Of a DNA stretch of 64,000 nt, positions 1-13,500 are shown piece by piece. How positions within the stretch are numbered: the first letter of the stretch is position 1; each line of letters opens with the position of its first letter. Under the pieces are notes generated by a model. It saw only the letters and a list, made by a program, of their open reading frames with translations. It was not told the origin of the DNA and made no database searches. Source of the DNA: Cyclaneusma minus (lineage: Eukaryota; Ascomycota; Leotiomycetes; Marthamycetales; Marthamycetaceae); contig JAKZHN010000015.1 in NCBI GenBank assembly GCA_037179335.1, positions 248,001 to 312,000 on the forward strand, in the 5' to 3' direction. The position numbers and the translations under genes are program-made.

Positions 1-381
1 TGGGACGCCTTCGAAAAGCAAGTCTCTGGGAGCTCCGACTGAGTGGCGACGGAACGTTGCTTCAGGGGCCTGCTTTGAGGCGTCGTCGGCGTCGAAACAA
101 GCGATGCTTGGGTTTCACTTGAAGCGCCTTTTTGGTGGGGTATTGCGGTTGTTTGAATTCGAGCCGACGATCTCCAGTCCCCAGAATTCGGCTAATCGAG
201 GGTCTGAAGACCATCTTTCCTGAGAAGGGGTAGGAAAGGCGGTTTTCAAACCCTCGATTACGACTCCATACAGTTCTTCCAGAAGCGTCTTTCCAGTCAG
301 AGTTTGTCGACGGTCGCTAGTTGCCATGTGGCCGAAGATCTTGCCATGTGGTGATTTGCATTGACGGCCGCGAAAAGACAA
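1..381 (-). CDS. Possible partial gene running off the left edge, with an in-frame TGA
   Basis: A minus-strand frame is open from the ATG at 379-381 (or a second ATG at 325-327) to the window edge, except for one TGA at 115-117. After that TGA the same frame stays open for 38 more codons to base 1, and both parts have gene-like composition. The peptide before the stop includes a Leu/Glu-rich stretch (LLEELYGVVIEGLKTAF); I do not recognise it. It may be a gene broken by one C-to-T change (CGA to TGA), a gene with an intron I cannot place, or chance. The part outside the window would decide. Confidence 0.28.
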
Positions 382-3097
382 CTCTATCTTAAGCTACATG
401 GCTGTCCCGGCGAGGGGCACTGATGTCGATCTGTGAGTCTGCTACTCGACAGGATGATGGTCGCACAGGTTGCAGCTTCATCTTGGTTTCAAAGATTAAA
501 GCTGATTGTGTCTGCCGCTAAGGCAGGGCCGGTAGTCTGGAAGCGATATACAACAACCTGATATCAACTTCGAATCTGCAGTGTGTACACAGACGTTCTT
601 CCCCACACCCGAAGCACAAGACGCTAGCAATTATACAATCTCCAGGGATTAAGAGATCCGTATATCCCGGTTTCTAATAAGCCAGACACATGTGCGACCA
701 TTGATTTCGATACGCATCCAGCAGTCCCAGCAATCAGGAATGAGTGGCTTAAGCCACCGGAGAGCTGACCGGGAGGAGCTGGACCCTGCTTTTTGCGCCC
801 ACGCCGTCTGATTGGCCAGCCCCGGCCCACTACAGCAGCTGGATCCAACCACTTGCGCAGTTTGAATTTCTCGATGAAGTCAGCGACATATCAAATGACC
901 CGCACCGTCGTCATTCTCCCCAATCCTCCCGATGTTGCATTGCGCGCCAACTTCAATCTCGCTTGTAAGTCGCACCCATGAGCACCATTCTTTGAGAGTT
1001 GTCGTCTTCAGTACCTGCCGGCTGAATACGAATAGGTGATGATACCCCTCCGACTCTCAAACAGGACGCTGGCGATAACAACTCTCCATTAACATGACCC
1101 CATCGACGGATATATTTGATTGCGCCCACGGCCCTTGGGTGGCACTGCGTCATCCGCAGCCACTCGCTGCGACCTGACATTCGGCATTTCTCCACCGGCC
1201 AGAGATTGCTTCTTACCCAGTGCAGTCTCTAGGATACCAGACGGGCGCGTCCCCAGGTAACGATGCATCTTTTTCTGGAGCAACACGCGGCACACGTGCT
1301 GTCGCCCGAGTCGTATTAGGTGAGCCTCTGTCGGCTTTCTGTGGTATCAACGGTGAGAGAGCTTCCGCCTTCCTCTCAACTCTGGCTCCGGGACTGCGGA
1401 GCGATCTCGGGGTTGGAACGGCGAGTTGGTTGTTTCAAAACATCTGTGGGCCCTTCTGCTTTCCCCAATCTTTAATTTCCCAATTCTTCAAGTTCATTTC
1501 TATTATTGGGCAACTAAGATTGCAGTCTCCTCTTTCAGCCGTCTCTTTGCCTTCAGCGGCATCCCCAATGCCCGTCGTTTTGCATGTCCACTGACGCAAG
1601 CCCCAGCAGGCTTGTGGACAGGGGACTCACTCGCGGGTGGCGCTCAAGGCTGCCTTTAGCGGGCCCATTCACGTCGTCGCCGGCGGGGGCAGAAGTGGTC
1701 GTCCAGCGGGCCTTGCTGCTCCTGCGAGGCGTGACACAAAGGGCATGTACTTGCCTGCTGCTGCTCCACAACATGCCCGTCTAAGCAGGCGGGCAGGCTC
1801 AGGGCTGCCTCATGTTGACTACGCCCTCCATGGCACCTTTTAAATTCCGGCCTCCACTTCCACACCCGTCCGGGCATTTGCTGCATGTTGCTGCAAGCCA
1901 CCCAGCCATAAACATATTATTGCCAGACCCTGAGCGCATTCACTAGGCCCAAGGGAGCTCCACCATGTCACTTTGGGCCCGGCAGTGAGAGTGGCCCCTG
2001 CTGCAAAAAGAGGGCGAGCTGGGGGGTCCCCGATAAATTAAAACGCTATTCGAGCTCTCTGTGCGGCGTGCCTTCCTGGCAGTGTGTGGCCATAGCCATT
2101 CCGGGCCGCCACCCGCTGATATTGCTACTCCCTTTCATCACCACGCGCCTTGACTTGAACCTTTGCGACCTGCTGAGAATCTTATGTAAAGGGTCTACCC
2201 TCCCCCGAGCTTGCAATAGCCCCACTACCCAAAGGATCGTCCTCAAACTTCCCGCTTCCTACACAGTCTCGCGACGCTACCCGCCCGCACAAAGAAATCT
2301 GGTCGCCTGCCCCAGTCTCCAACATCGCAAGACCATCGCCAATTGCTACAGAATTCTACCAATACCGAGCTGGCATCTTCGCCCAATACGAATCTCCCTG
2401 ACGAAAGTCAAATCCGTCCAGCCGTCAAATACGCCAGCTTGACAGCTTCTTCTGAATCTCCAGAAAGTTGGGACGCACGCGCAGGCATCCCTCTCGTCTC
2501 GGTCAAAGCTTAATTGACGACTCGCTCAACTACCGCGCCTGGTATCTGCTAAATCTCACTGCTGAGCTTGTTGCTGCCGATCTTGACCGCAACAGTCGTT
2601 GGTGTCTGCGGACTCCATACTCATCAAGCCCACCCCCCCTGGGGGCCACCTCCTCAATTCGCCGACTACATTGCGGGCCACCATCATCCCCAAGCACCCC
2701 GGCACAACCCCCTAGCAGCGGCAGGCAGAGGAACCACCAAAGTCTCCTCTCCCCCGATCTTGGTCCAAGTTTACGCTTCTTCGCGAGCCAATTGCAACTT
2801 TTGACAGCTCTGGTCTACCTGCTCACATCTGCGCCAATCAGAGCGCCGTTCCACCTGCTGGAAGCTTTGCCGACCCCATACCACCACGTTCCCCAGTATT
2901 ACACTTAAGAAACGCAGATCCCACCCGTCAGCCTTTCTGACAGATCGTCTCGACGCTTACCTGCTGTGTTCCTGTATCCTCCTCATCAATACTTGATCCC
3001 GCACTGATCGCCATTCCTGAAACTTTTCATCCTCTACCCAACTCCACTTGCACCATTGCGCTGGAACATCTCGTCGTCGACTACATATATCTACAAC
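382..3097. other. Intergenic region and probable long leader/promoter of the FlbC-like gene
   Basis: There is no supported coding region here. Several frames of 60-146 codons exist, but they overlap on both strands and resemble no family I know. From about 2060 to 3097 the plus strand is rich in C and T with many short upstream ATG frames, typical of long 5' leaders of developmental regulators in filamentous fungi. The transcription start cannot be read from sequence. Confidence 0.5.
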
Positions 3098-4371
3098 ATG
3101 GCGATGGCTGTCGACAACCAGCAGCGCCAATTCGGCGGAATGGACTTCGGCCACATGCCCTACTCAATGTCGACCGCTCCCCAATTCACAAACCCATGGA
3201 CATCGTCGTCGGCACCTACCCAGAACAACACAAGTTACGCGCCCCCAAGCCACGGCGTGCCATCCAACAACCTAAGTCTCGACATCAAGCCACGGGTTAA
3301 CAGCAATGTCTCGATGCAATCCTATGCTCCAATCACGGCATCATCTGCAGGTAGCCCTCTCTTGGATATCTATGCTAGTCGACAAGAAGTGCTCACAATG
3401 TCTCAAGATATGCTGAGCCCAAACCGAATGCAGCCAACATCTGCGGGCTATGGGAGTGAAGCGTCATATACCAGCTCTGCTTCTCCAACAGCACACAGCA
3501 GCGCTTACCCAGCAACCTCCCAGACACCTTACGAAACCCTGGGTTATGCTCCAGCGCCAGTGCGATCAACCTACGCCCTTCAATCGCAACCAGACAACTC
3601 AAGACGACTATCGCAACCGTCAGTTCCCTCAAGTTCCCCAGCCGGATCCCTTACCGCCGAATCGCTAGGGGCAATCCACCGACAGAATCATCTTATTGAC
3701 TCGGATTACAGAACCGGCCTATCAGTTGAACAAACTAGAAGTTTTGGTGATGCGATTGATGCGAGTCGAGGAATGATTGCGATGAGTCAAGATACAACCC
3801 CTCGCAACATTTACGGACCGGGCGCGCGAGGACGTGGCTCTGTCGATTCGTACGGATTCCCAGGAAACCACTCTAACAGCTCTTCGATCTCGTCATCTTC
3901 CGACTACCCATCCTATTTCGCAGGTCCCGGATCCGTTCACTCTTCTGTGAGCGATTATTCCAATGCTAGCTCCGATATCGAGTCAGTTTCTTCCCGAACA
4001 TTGCCACGACCTTCAGGCCTCATCCACGGAGGAATGCCACCCGCACCGCAATCCATGATGGGACAGTTCAGCTCCAAAGTATCGTCTAGCACTCAGAAGA
4101 AGCACAAGTGCAAGGTCTGCGACAAACGATTCACCCGCCCGAGTTCGCTCCAGACACACATGTACAGCCACACTGGCGAGAAGCGTATGTGAAACCCTTT
4201 CCAATCATGTTTCCTAAATATTTTACTGACTTTCTCTCAGCATTTCACTGCAAAGTTGAAGGCTGTGGTCGCCATTTCTCTGTTGTCTCCAATCTACGAC
4301 GACACCGCAAAGTCCACAAGGGCGAGGCTCTCTCCGAAACCGGCTCCGAGGACCACCAATCCGACGAATAA
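3098..4371 (+). CDS. flbC: C2H2 zinc-finger transcription factor, FlbC-like conidiation regulator
   Basis: Predicted 405-residue nuclear DNA-binding protein in two exons, 3098-4184 and 4241-4371. The 56-nt intron has a GTATGT donor, a TACTGAC branch point and a CTCAG acceptor. Splicing rebuilds the canonical TGEKPF linker between two fingers: residues about 338-358 (C-x2-C-x12-H-x3-H) and 366-388 (C-x4-C-x12-H-x4-H). The rest is a long Ser/Pro/Gln/Tyr-rich low-complexity region, as expected for an activation domain. Two C-terminal fingers after a long disordered N-terminus match FlbC, which in Aspergillus acts upstream of brlA in conidiation. I chose the ATG at 3098 because of its good context (CAACATGGCG); an in-frame ATG 14 codons upstream (3056) is less likely. 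The family call is strong, the ortholog symbol less so. Confidence 0.85.
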
Positions 4372-7300
4372 ATCGTCTTGTACAATATTTAATTCCGCGC
4401 TTCTTTCGCTACCAGATTTGCGAAATGCTTATACGACAGCGACGACCAACCTTCCCATGGTCGAACGAACCTTCTGGTTCCAGGCGGTCTGCAGTTGCGT
4501 CCCAGTTTTATGTTCCGATTCTGGCGATATCCCTGGAGGAACGAGTCCTCGACCTGTCGATATGAAGCATGGCCCGAATCCCAGTTATTCTAGATGGGCC
4601 ACCAGTGCGCTGTTCTCTCGATTCTCTTACGACTTTTCCGTCCATGTACCACCTTCGATTCTCAACACTCGCTCTACACAATTACAGCTTTCTAATAAAA
4701 TCGGAAAAGTGCTTTATAGGGAACCGGGAACGCCCAGTTTTTTGTTTGCGGGGATAGAAAGGGCAAAAGGACTCCTTTTGGCGTTTGACGGTTTTCCAAG
4801 AGATTTATGTGGCAGGCTGTCTCCAACAGCGCTTGTTTTATGGAGCAGGCAGATTTGCTGTGTATAATTAGTTTCTTCACCCTCGCTACCATATACCCCC
4901 ATTGGCACGGTGGCTTTTGTGCCTTGTTGTTTTAGTTTCTTTTCGGGGGTTTTGGCACGAGTAACTCTCGCATTTTGGTGGATGCGATGATGGTGGGATT
5001 TGTACTGATATGGAAAGGCAGAGAGAAGGGCAAGAGCCAGGATTGATTTCAGGCAATTACAGTCGCTACGGGGCTAGATTAATGAATGGTATCTGGGACG
5101 ATTGGAATGAAGATACAATAGTCAAATATAATAATCTTGAACAGAAAATCTTCAAACCAACATCACATCTTGTCACCAACGGTGTTCTTCATGCATCTGA
5201 TGTCACGCAAATGATAGAAAGGTACTTGACTACACACATGCAAGTCCAAGGTCACTTGATGCTGCGAGACGTTACAACAATGACGATAGATCATAGATCC
5301 AGGATTCATGACCAGCCCCGCATATGCTCGATGACAATGATAGATGTTACAGGGCAGGCAGGTTCAGTTGGAATCCTTTCCTCGGTACTCGCGTCTCACA
5401 TGCACGACAGACTCGTGCTCATACCCTGAATCTGCTCAATATAATACGTTGGTAGTGGGTACCCCAAGGCTCAACTCCAATTCCCCGACACGAAGGAGAG
5501 CTGTCGTGGCCTTGCTTGATAGCGCGAGAAGCCAAAATGGTCGATCGAGTCATTCGGGTAGTCGATACAAGCTCAAGCCAGCCGTTTGCAGATCAAACGA
5601 CCATTTTTGCTGGCCCCTAAACGCTAAGTTTGGTAGGCTGAGTAGGTACGTAGCAATGGAGGCTCGTGATCGATGGGTTACCGGTACTTGCAGACTTAGT
5701 CGTCTTTGGACCCTCTCCCCATTAGCATTCTTCCAATCAGCACATACCCACGCCTTTTGCGATTCAACAGCCTAAGTTTGAGAGTTCACGTATCTCACAA
5801 AAATTCGTTGATGCCGATATGCACATGGATTGAGTTGGTATGTGGGTACCTATTAAATATTAATTAAGCATATTAAGCATAAAGGGGTCCAAAGCGCAAG
5901 CCATTTCCCCGGATCGGCAAGTGGAATTGTTGTTGACATAAGTGATGTCTGACGGGCTAAAGCTGAAACGTGAGGCCGCGCAAACGCGAGTGGCTATGTT
6001 GGAGGGGTCTGGCGAATCATGGAGACGGATGGGCTGTGGTGGAAATGTTTCAGGAGTGTACTATGTAGGTTCTCGGGATTTGGCATACCGAGGCCGTGGG
6101 ATATGTAAGTTTGGGCGAGGCGTTTTTGCACTGGTACCTAGGAAGTGCTAGTACTCTACAGTGCCAGAAGACAAGGCCAACATAGGGAGACGCCACTGAT
6201 GCGGTGCAAGCGGTGCGATATTTCAGGGTCCAGTCATCGACGAAGCCTCCGGGCACTTTGGATGAAGTGGATTGGCTGGGTGGAGTGCCGACGATTGCGC
6301 GGTTCTTGAATCTTGAATCTTGGATACGAGAATGTAGAGTGGGATTTGGGGGCCGGGGGGTGTGAGAGGGCAGTGCCTTATCGATGATGTAAGTGCAAGG
6401 CTTGTGTTATTGACTCGAAACTGTGGGTTTATCATTTATGAAACTGCTGAAGAATATTCCGTCCTTTTATAGTAGTCTGGGATGATTCGCTGACGCAGAC
6501 AAGTACTACTAGATGAAGCATTCCGGGCTCGGCAGGTGGAAGATGGTCTGAAACGAGGGCACTGGCATTGGCATTGGCATTTAAGTGAGGATTTATGAAC
6601 CATTCTGTCCAACCCCCTTTTCAAGAAAAATGTGGGTAGGGAGAGAGTAGTATCCCAGAAAACCCCAGTCATTCGCGATTTGACAGTCCTGCATTGTCAT
6701 GATAGCAGCAACAGCTCGCAACAAACATCCAATCCAGTCACAAGTTTCCCTTCCTTCCCCGCAATCCACGATAAGCACCTTCATCCCAATCAATATCAAT
6801 CGGAGAATTTGGAATCTGCCCCCTCTTCCTCCCGTGTTAACGCGATTCAATTATTGGGTGGAGGTGTCCACTCTTCAATGCGACTTCAATCGTCGTCGAG
6901 CTGAGCGATGCGATGACGTTGCACACTTTGCTTTTTGAGCTTAGCACAGGTGGGGCCCGGACGTCAGTGGCGTGCCGGCTTGCCAGGATTAGAAACATGG
7001 GAATCCCTGGTTGGGAGCGTGTGGGGGTTTGGAGGGGTGTGGGTTTAACGCGTGTTTGAGTGATTGGGTGTGATGTTTGTTTGAGAACTTGGGGGCGGAG
7101 GGCGTGAGGAAGAATGTGGTGGTGGCGAAGGGCATTGGAGATGATGGGATGATTGGGTTTGGGTTTTGTTACTGGTTGGAAGGGCTTTGGGGGAATATAA
7201 TTCGTATATGTGGCTGACTTGTGGAAGCTGCTGATACTTGATAGGACGGAAGAACGCTGAACGAAGTTGTGCGATCCGTGGACGTGGGTAATGGGGGTCG

Positions 7301-8372
7301 GAGATCAGAGTTGGACGGTCCGCTAGCACTGGGACGCCGTTGTCGTTGATAGCTGTATATACGGGAGATGGACCAAGACTCCTTTATGCTCCCCGGCTCA
7401 GTGAGTTCGTCCCTTGGGATACTGGGTTACGTCGATGGACCTGTAGATGGAGTACAACGCAGTGAGTTTTCCACACCACGTGGGGACCAAGAACTAATTG
7501 CGCACTGATTGAGTTTCACGACATGGAGTGGAAACGTTCGAAAAAACGGGCACGTCATGAAGTCTTTGGGCTTCAGTTATTGAAACTCGGAGTAGAAGTC
7601 AAAACAGCCTTCTTGAAGCGAGTTGGAGAAAACAGCCAGGTCCCGAAGGACGAATTGATTCTAACTACTTGAGTATATATGCACTCCCCATCTGCCTGCA
7701 CCGTCAGTGCACCTCTCACTTCTCCCGTCCGAGGTTTCATAGGGCTTGTCACACAAACTATACTTGTGCTGTAAATTAGTGTCTGCTAGCGTGGTTTTCT
7801 GCACGCTGTGGCCACAGGATTCCTCTAAACTGGCCATTTAGCGGAATAGCCGAATGCGAGGTAAATACCTAAGGCTATTTCCAAGTGATTAATATGCCTG
7901 TATATGCTATTAATGTCATTTGATTAATATTTGGAAATAAATTAATTGGCCATTCGGACCAACCTATAAGGCAACATACCCAGCAGGGCACACATAGTAC
8001 AGCTGTGTTAGGAAGTTCAGGAGGCGCTAGCACACATTTACTTACGGCACAAGTATGTTAAAGTCAAAGCGCTTTCAAATCATCAGACTTCGACGAGGAA
8101 GTCTACCCCGCAGAGGCCCGTCTTAGACCAAAGCTTCGAGCTTCTGTGGTTCTAGAAGACCGATATGCTTTAGGCAGCAGGGAGGTAGTAACAAACTGTG
8201 AAGTTCGAGTAACGCAGTTGCTCCGACCTGATGAAACAGCAGGTCGGACTCTCGGATGACTTTGAGCTCTGTTTCGTGTCTCGTTTTTCATAATATACGA
8301 AAAAAAAACCTTCCAGACCTTAAACGCATATCGGATGACTTGCAAATCGTATACTACTGTTTGTTGAAGTAT
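4372..8372. other. Gene-poor flank between the FlbC-like gene and the transposon nest
   Basis: The first few hundred bases are the likely 3' untranslated region. The rest has no frame I can support. A 139-codon plus frame at 5010-5429 and a G-rich stretch near 7020-7330 (a Pro/Ser low-complexity frame on the minus strand) look non-coding. A short A/T-rich imperfect inverted repeat lies near 7880-7945. Base composition is ordinary, unlike the block that follows. Confidence 0.5.
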
Positions 8373-8377
8373 TATTG
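8373..8377. repeat. Left target site duplication TATTG of the outer element
   Basis: TATTG directly abuts the TG start of the 5' LTR and is repeated exactly at 38781-38785 after the CA end of the 3' LTR. Confidence 0.8.
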
Positions 8378-8572
8378 TGTTGGTTCAACGGGATCACGTA
8401 GGGCTAGCTAGCGTTGGGGGTGGTAGTGGTGGTGTATTGAAGCATGGAGGAGAGAAGAGCTCTCTCCGCAGACGATGAAGATATTATTAGCTTTTGGCGT
8501 AAGCTGGTGCCTAAGGCAGGCACTGGCTCACGCCATTACTACTATTAGCTATTTACTCGCTATAGTCAAATA
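8378..8572 (+). repeat. 5' LTR of the outer element
   Basis: 195 bp, starting TGTTGG and ending in TA where the partner has CA. Compared with 38586-38780 I count 32 differences over 195 aligned bases, all transitions and with no gaps, in both directions (some mutated here, some there). That is the expected result of RIP acting on both copies. Confidence 0.9.
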
Positions 8573-10300
8573 TTGGGGATTTTTTATTTTTATAAGTAAA
8601 TAGCTTTAAATTTGCCCTTTTAATTTAAATTTATATATATAAGGAATGAATGGTTTTATAAAAGCGGTATTAAAAGCCGTTATATATAATAAAATAAAGT
8701 GATAAAATAAAATAATAAAATCAAGCGTTTTTTTTTCTTTCTATACGGACGATAAATTTATTAATACTAATAATAATTTTTTTAAAGCTCTATTAGGAAA
8801 TATTTCTATTATAAAATTTGCAAGGTTATTTTTATTATAAATTCATTTGATTTTTTGCAGCTTTTTATATTTATAGCTTTGGCGTAAAGCGAAAATATTA
8901 ATTATAAGCTTTTTTTCTTATAATTACTCCAAGCTTTATAAAGTAATTATAAAAGGAATAGGAGTTAATAGCAATTATAATTTCCACCGGTATTATTATA
9001 GCGCGGGGTAAGGGTTAAAGCAGGGGTTAAGGTAAATTAATATTATAAATTGGAAAGGGAAGTTTTTTAGCCGGATAGGATTATAAGGGTTTTTTTAAGG
9101 GTTTATAGCATTAAAAAATACCGGGGGTTATATACCGGATATATATATACCTAAAATATTAAAGCAAATTAATATTATAATAATATTTCCGATTTAAATT
9201 GCTATTTATTTTAAATAACGCTAAAAAATATTTCTTATTTTTAATTGTTTTTTAGTTTTTAATTATAAAATATTTGTATTTTTATTTATAAAAACCACGT
9301 AATTTTTTTTCCTTATTATAGCTGTAAATGCCAATGGTTTTTTTCGTTTTTTGTTTTTTAAAGGATTTATATTATAATTGCGGCGGTTAATTATATTATA
9401 TTATTTGGCTATATTATACTATTTAATTGTAGTATAAATATAAATTGCTATATTATATTTTTGCTATATTATAAAGCATATTTAAATAAAAAGCCTGGTA
9501 AATTAAATTTATTTTAATATTATTAATATTAAATTTATAAATATTTTTTTATATTTATACAAATTCGCTTTTAGCTACCAATTTTTTTAATTTAATATAT
9601 AAATTTTTAGTCTGGTTTTCGGTTTTGGTTATAAATATCCAAAATGCTATTAACTTTTTTTTCTTTTTTAATATTTAGTTTTTAATATTTTTGCTTTTTA
9701 TTTTATTAATTTTATTTTGGTTAAATAGGCTTTTTAATTTTAATTTTAATTTAAAAAGAAATATATAAAAGATTAGAAAGATTTTTATGCTTTTTAAAAA
9801 ATTTAAATTATATGCTTGTTAATAGATTTTATTTATCAGCTAGGGTTTAATTTGTTTTAATAAAACGGTTTATTTTTATATTTTAAATATTAATATATAT
9901 TAACTGGCCTTTTTTAAATGCTAAAGTTTTTAAATAATATTAGTTTATATTTTTTTATATTTATTAATAAATTATTGGGCCAGGATTTTTAATTGGGTAC
10001 AATTATTTTTATACGATTTGCTATTATATTTATTTTATAAAAGCCTTGTTTTTAAATAGCTAACATATTTAAAAAAAATAGGGCTAAAAGGATTTTATAT
10101 TTATTTAAAGGTAATATTTATAATTTGCAAAAAATATTATTATTTTTATAATTTTAAAAATTTGGTTATTTAAAATAGATTTTGCCAAAAGCAATCAATT
10201 TATTTAATTATTTTATATAAATAATATAAAGCTTTAAAAATATTATTTTAAATAGGCGTTTAATTTTTTTATTTAATTATTAATTTTAGAGTAAAATAAT
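8573..10300. other. Mutated interior of the outer element, left part
   Basis: About 1.7 kb of increasingly A/T-rich sequence after the 5' LTR, with stops in all frames. It is the start of the outer element's internal region up to the first nested element. No motif can be read. Confidence 0.6.
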
Positions 10301-10527
10301 TATCACAATAATTAAAAATAGATTAGCAAATAGGGGTGCGTTATATATATTTCTTAGCTATAAAAAAATAGCCGCTGTTTTTTTTAAATAAAAATAGCAA
10401 TGCCTAAATATTATATATTAAAAGCTTTGCTTAGCTTTTTTAATAAATAACGCTTGTTTTTTGCGCATTTTTAGCGCATATATTTTTTAAAATGCCTGCA
10501 AAATGCCCTTTTTAACCTTATATAATA
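10301..10527. repeat. Left LTR of nested element 1
   Basis: Aligned with 17669-17893 with about 2 bp of length difference. This copy is the more mutated; its ends TATCACA and ATATAATA are the transition-decayed forms of TGTCACA and GTGTGACA. Confidence 0.7.
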
Positions 10528-13500
10528 ATTATTCCCTTTTTTATAGCTCCGGGCCCTAAAGCTTTTAAATATAAATTTTTGCTTTTTGGTAATTTAATAT
10601 TGAGCTTTAATTATCAATTTCGGCTTTTTATTTTAGCCGTGTAAATTAATAGGCTTTTATTAATTTATTATTATTAATAACCATTTTTAAATTTATTATT
10701 GCCTGATTTTTAAAACCTTAATTTTAATATATAGCTTATATTATTTATTATTGGATCGATTTTAAACTTTTATTTAATTATTTTTATTATTCCAATTTTT
10801 GTTTTTTTATATTAAAATTTATTGGGATTTTATTATTTTTATTAATTTATATATACCTTTTTTGTTTTCGTATTTTTGTTTTGCAAATGCCAAAACATTA
10901 ATATAATAGCGGCTTATTTTAAATAATTGATTTTAAGATTTTTTAAATTTTTTAAATTTTTTTATACGCATATTGTGCGTTTTTTGCAATAATATATATT
11001 AATTTTTAATTGCGGTTTTTTTTTAATTTTTAATTTTTTTTAGCAAATTTTAATTTTTTTTCTAATAGTTTTCTTTTATAGCAATTATATTAGGCTTTAT
11101 TAAAGCTTTATTTATATAAACCAGGTTTTTTTATTTTTATTAAGCTTTTTTTTTATTAGCTTTATACGGATTTTTTAATATATGCCTTTTTAGCGGAAAT
11201 TAAGCTTTTTTTTTAATATTATAGCCTTTAATATTTTTAATTGCAAAATACAAAATTTTAGCGGCAGCTTATTTTAAGCTTTATATAATAAAAGTTTTGT
11301 TTATAATTATAATAATAGTATTAAATTCGTAATTTTGCTATAAAATTTAAATTATAATTTTACCAAGCCTATATTTGCATTTTAAATTTATATTTGCGCT
11401 TATTATATATAAAGCGTTTATTTAATTGTTTTTTACAAAATTCTTAATATTTATAATTAGGCCGCAAATAATTTTAATTGCAATTATTATTGCAGTAATT
11501 ATAAGCCTTTTTATTGTATAATAAGCTTATACTTTGCTTTTTTTTTTTTTTTGCTAATTAATTTATTATTTTATAAATTTCCGCTGCTTAAATTTCGTTA
11601 TTCAATATAATTTATAATGCCTTTATATTTTATCGCCATTATTATATTAAAATTTAGGCCTTTTTTAAAAAATTGATATAGCAATTATAATAATAAATTA
11701 ATTTAATTAAAAAATAATATAAAAGCTGCGGGGATTTTTTTTCGCTTTAAAATTTATATTTTTCCAAAATATAAAATATATAATATATTTAAAAATATTA
11801 TAATTGCGATAATAGCTTTAAGTAAAATTATTTTCGCAATTTATATTTTAACATATATAATAATTAATAATTAATACTATTTAATAAATTTATTTTTTGT
11901 TGTTTTTATATATATTTAAATAAAATATAAATAATATTTTTTAATAATATTTTATTTAATATTAAAAGAAAACCGATTTTTTAATAATATAATATAAAAT
12001 ATACAAATTATAAATTTAATATATATAAATTAGAATTTGAAAATATTATAAATCTTTCAATTTTGCTAACCGGATTTATTTTATATGATATTTATTTTTA
12101 ATTAAATTATTTAATATATGGAATTTAAAATTTTTATTTATATATTTTATAATTCTTAATTAAATTAAGCCTATTATTTAATTTTTAATTTCTTAATTTA
12201 ATTTAAAATATAAAAATATAAAAATATAAATATATTAAATATTAAATATTTTTGCTTTTGCTTAATATTGCGTATAATTAAGCATTTCTTATTTAAATAT
12301 AAAATTGGAATTAGCCTTTTAATATTTTTTTAAAGCTTGCGTTTTTTTTATAATTTTTTCATTATTATTGTAATCCAGCTTTAATTTTTTTTAATAAATT
12401 TGCTTAAAATTATTAGGGTATTTTTAAGGGATTTTTAAATTAATATTTAGTTTTGATTTTAGCTCTAGCTTTTTTAATATATATAAAATATAAGCTTATT
12501 TTTTTTATTTGTTTTATATATTATAATTGTTTTAATTTCCTATTTTTAATTATTTTTAAATTTTATAAACTTTATAAAGCATAAATTATATATATTATTT
12601 TAAATTATTTTAATAAATTTTAAAATGCTAATATAAAAAATATTATATAATGTTTTTAATTAAAATTTAAATAAAAGATTTTAAGCAATAAGCTTGGGCT
12701 TTTATTTTTTTAATAATAGAAAAAAGGCCTATATATTTTTTTATTAGCTTTTCGGCTTTAAAGCATATATTTTTAATAAATAAAAAAGCCCAATCTTTTT
12801 TATTGAAATTTAAAATTTTATGCTTTTTTATATATTATTTTATATATTTATTAATAATATTTTCCTAATTCTTGCAATAATATATATTTATTATATTATA
12901 TTCTTTTTTGCTTTTTTGTATGAAATATTTTAAATTATATAAATTATATAAAAAAATTGATATTAATTTATAAATAATATTTATATATTATTAAAAAAAC
13001 TCAATATTTTTTATTTTTTATTTTTATAAATAATTTTTATTATAGCTAATTAAATTGCCTAATTTATTTTATTATTATTATAATAATATCATATATAAGC
13101 CTTTAGAATCTAATTTATTTGCTTTATTTGCCTATTTATTTAAAAATAAAATCAAGTATTATATTTATATATTATATAAAAGTTATAATAAAAGGCTTTT
13201 TATAATATATTAACAAATATAAAAATTTAATTAAATATAAAAAATTTAAAAAGTTCTAGAAAATAAATAATTCTATTAAAAACAATTTTATTAAAAATTA
13301 TATATTAATATTTTTAATTATGCTTATAAATTATATAGCCTTAATATAATAATTTATTATTATTAAAAAAATATTATATATTTTATTTATATATTATAAT
13401 TTTAGCAAATTTATAATAAAATTTTATAATAAATATATTTATAATTTATTAATTAAAAGCAAAAATTATAGGTAATTATAAAATATATATTAGCAAATTT

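Noticed and set aside
2068..2908. Two plus frames of 124 and 146 codons upstream of the FlbC-like gene
   Set aside because: No family resemblance, Pro/Ser-rich low complexity, and position suits a leader. They may be upstream frames of the mRNA, not genes.
5010..5429. 139-codon plus frame
   Set aside because: No recognisable motif, no intron or context support; probably chance.
7880..7945. MITE candidate with A/T-rich inverted arms
   Set aside because: Pairing is imperfect and no target duplication could be found.
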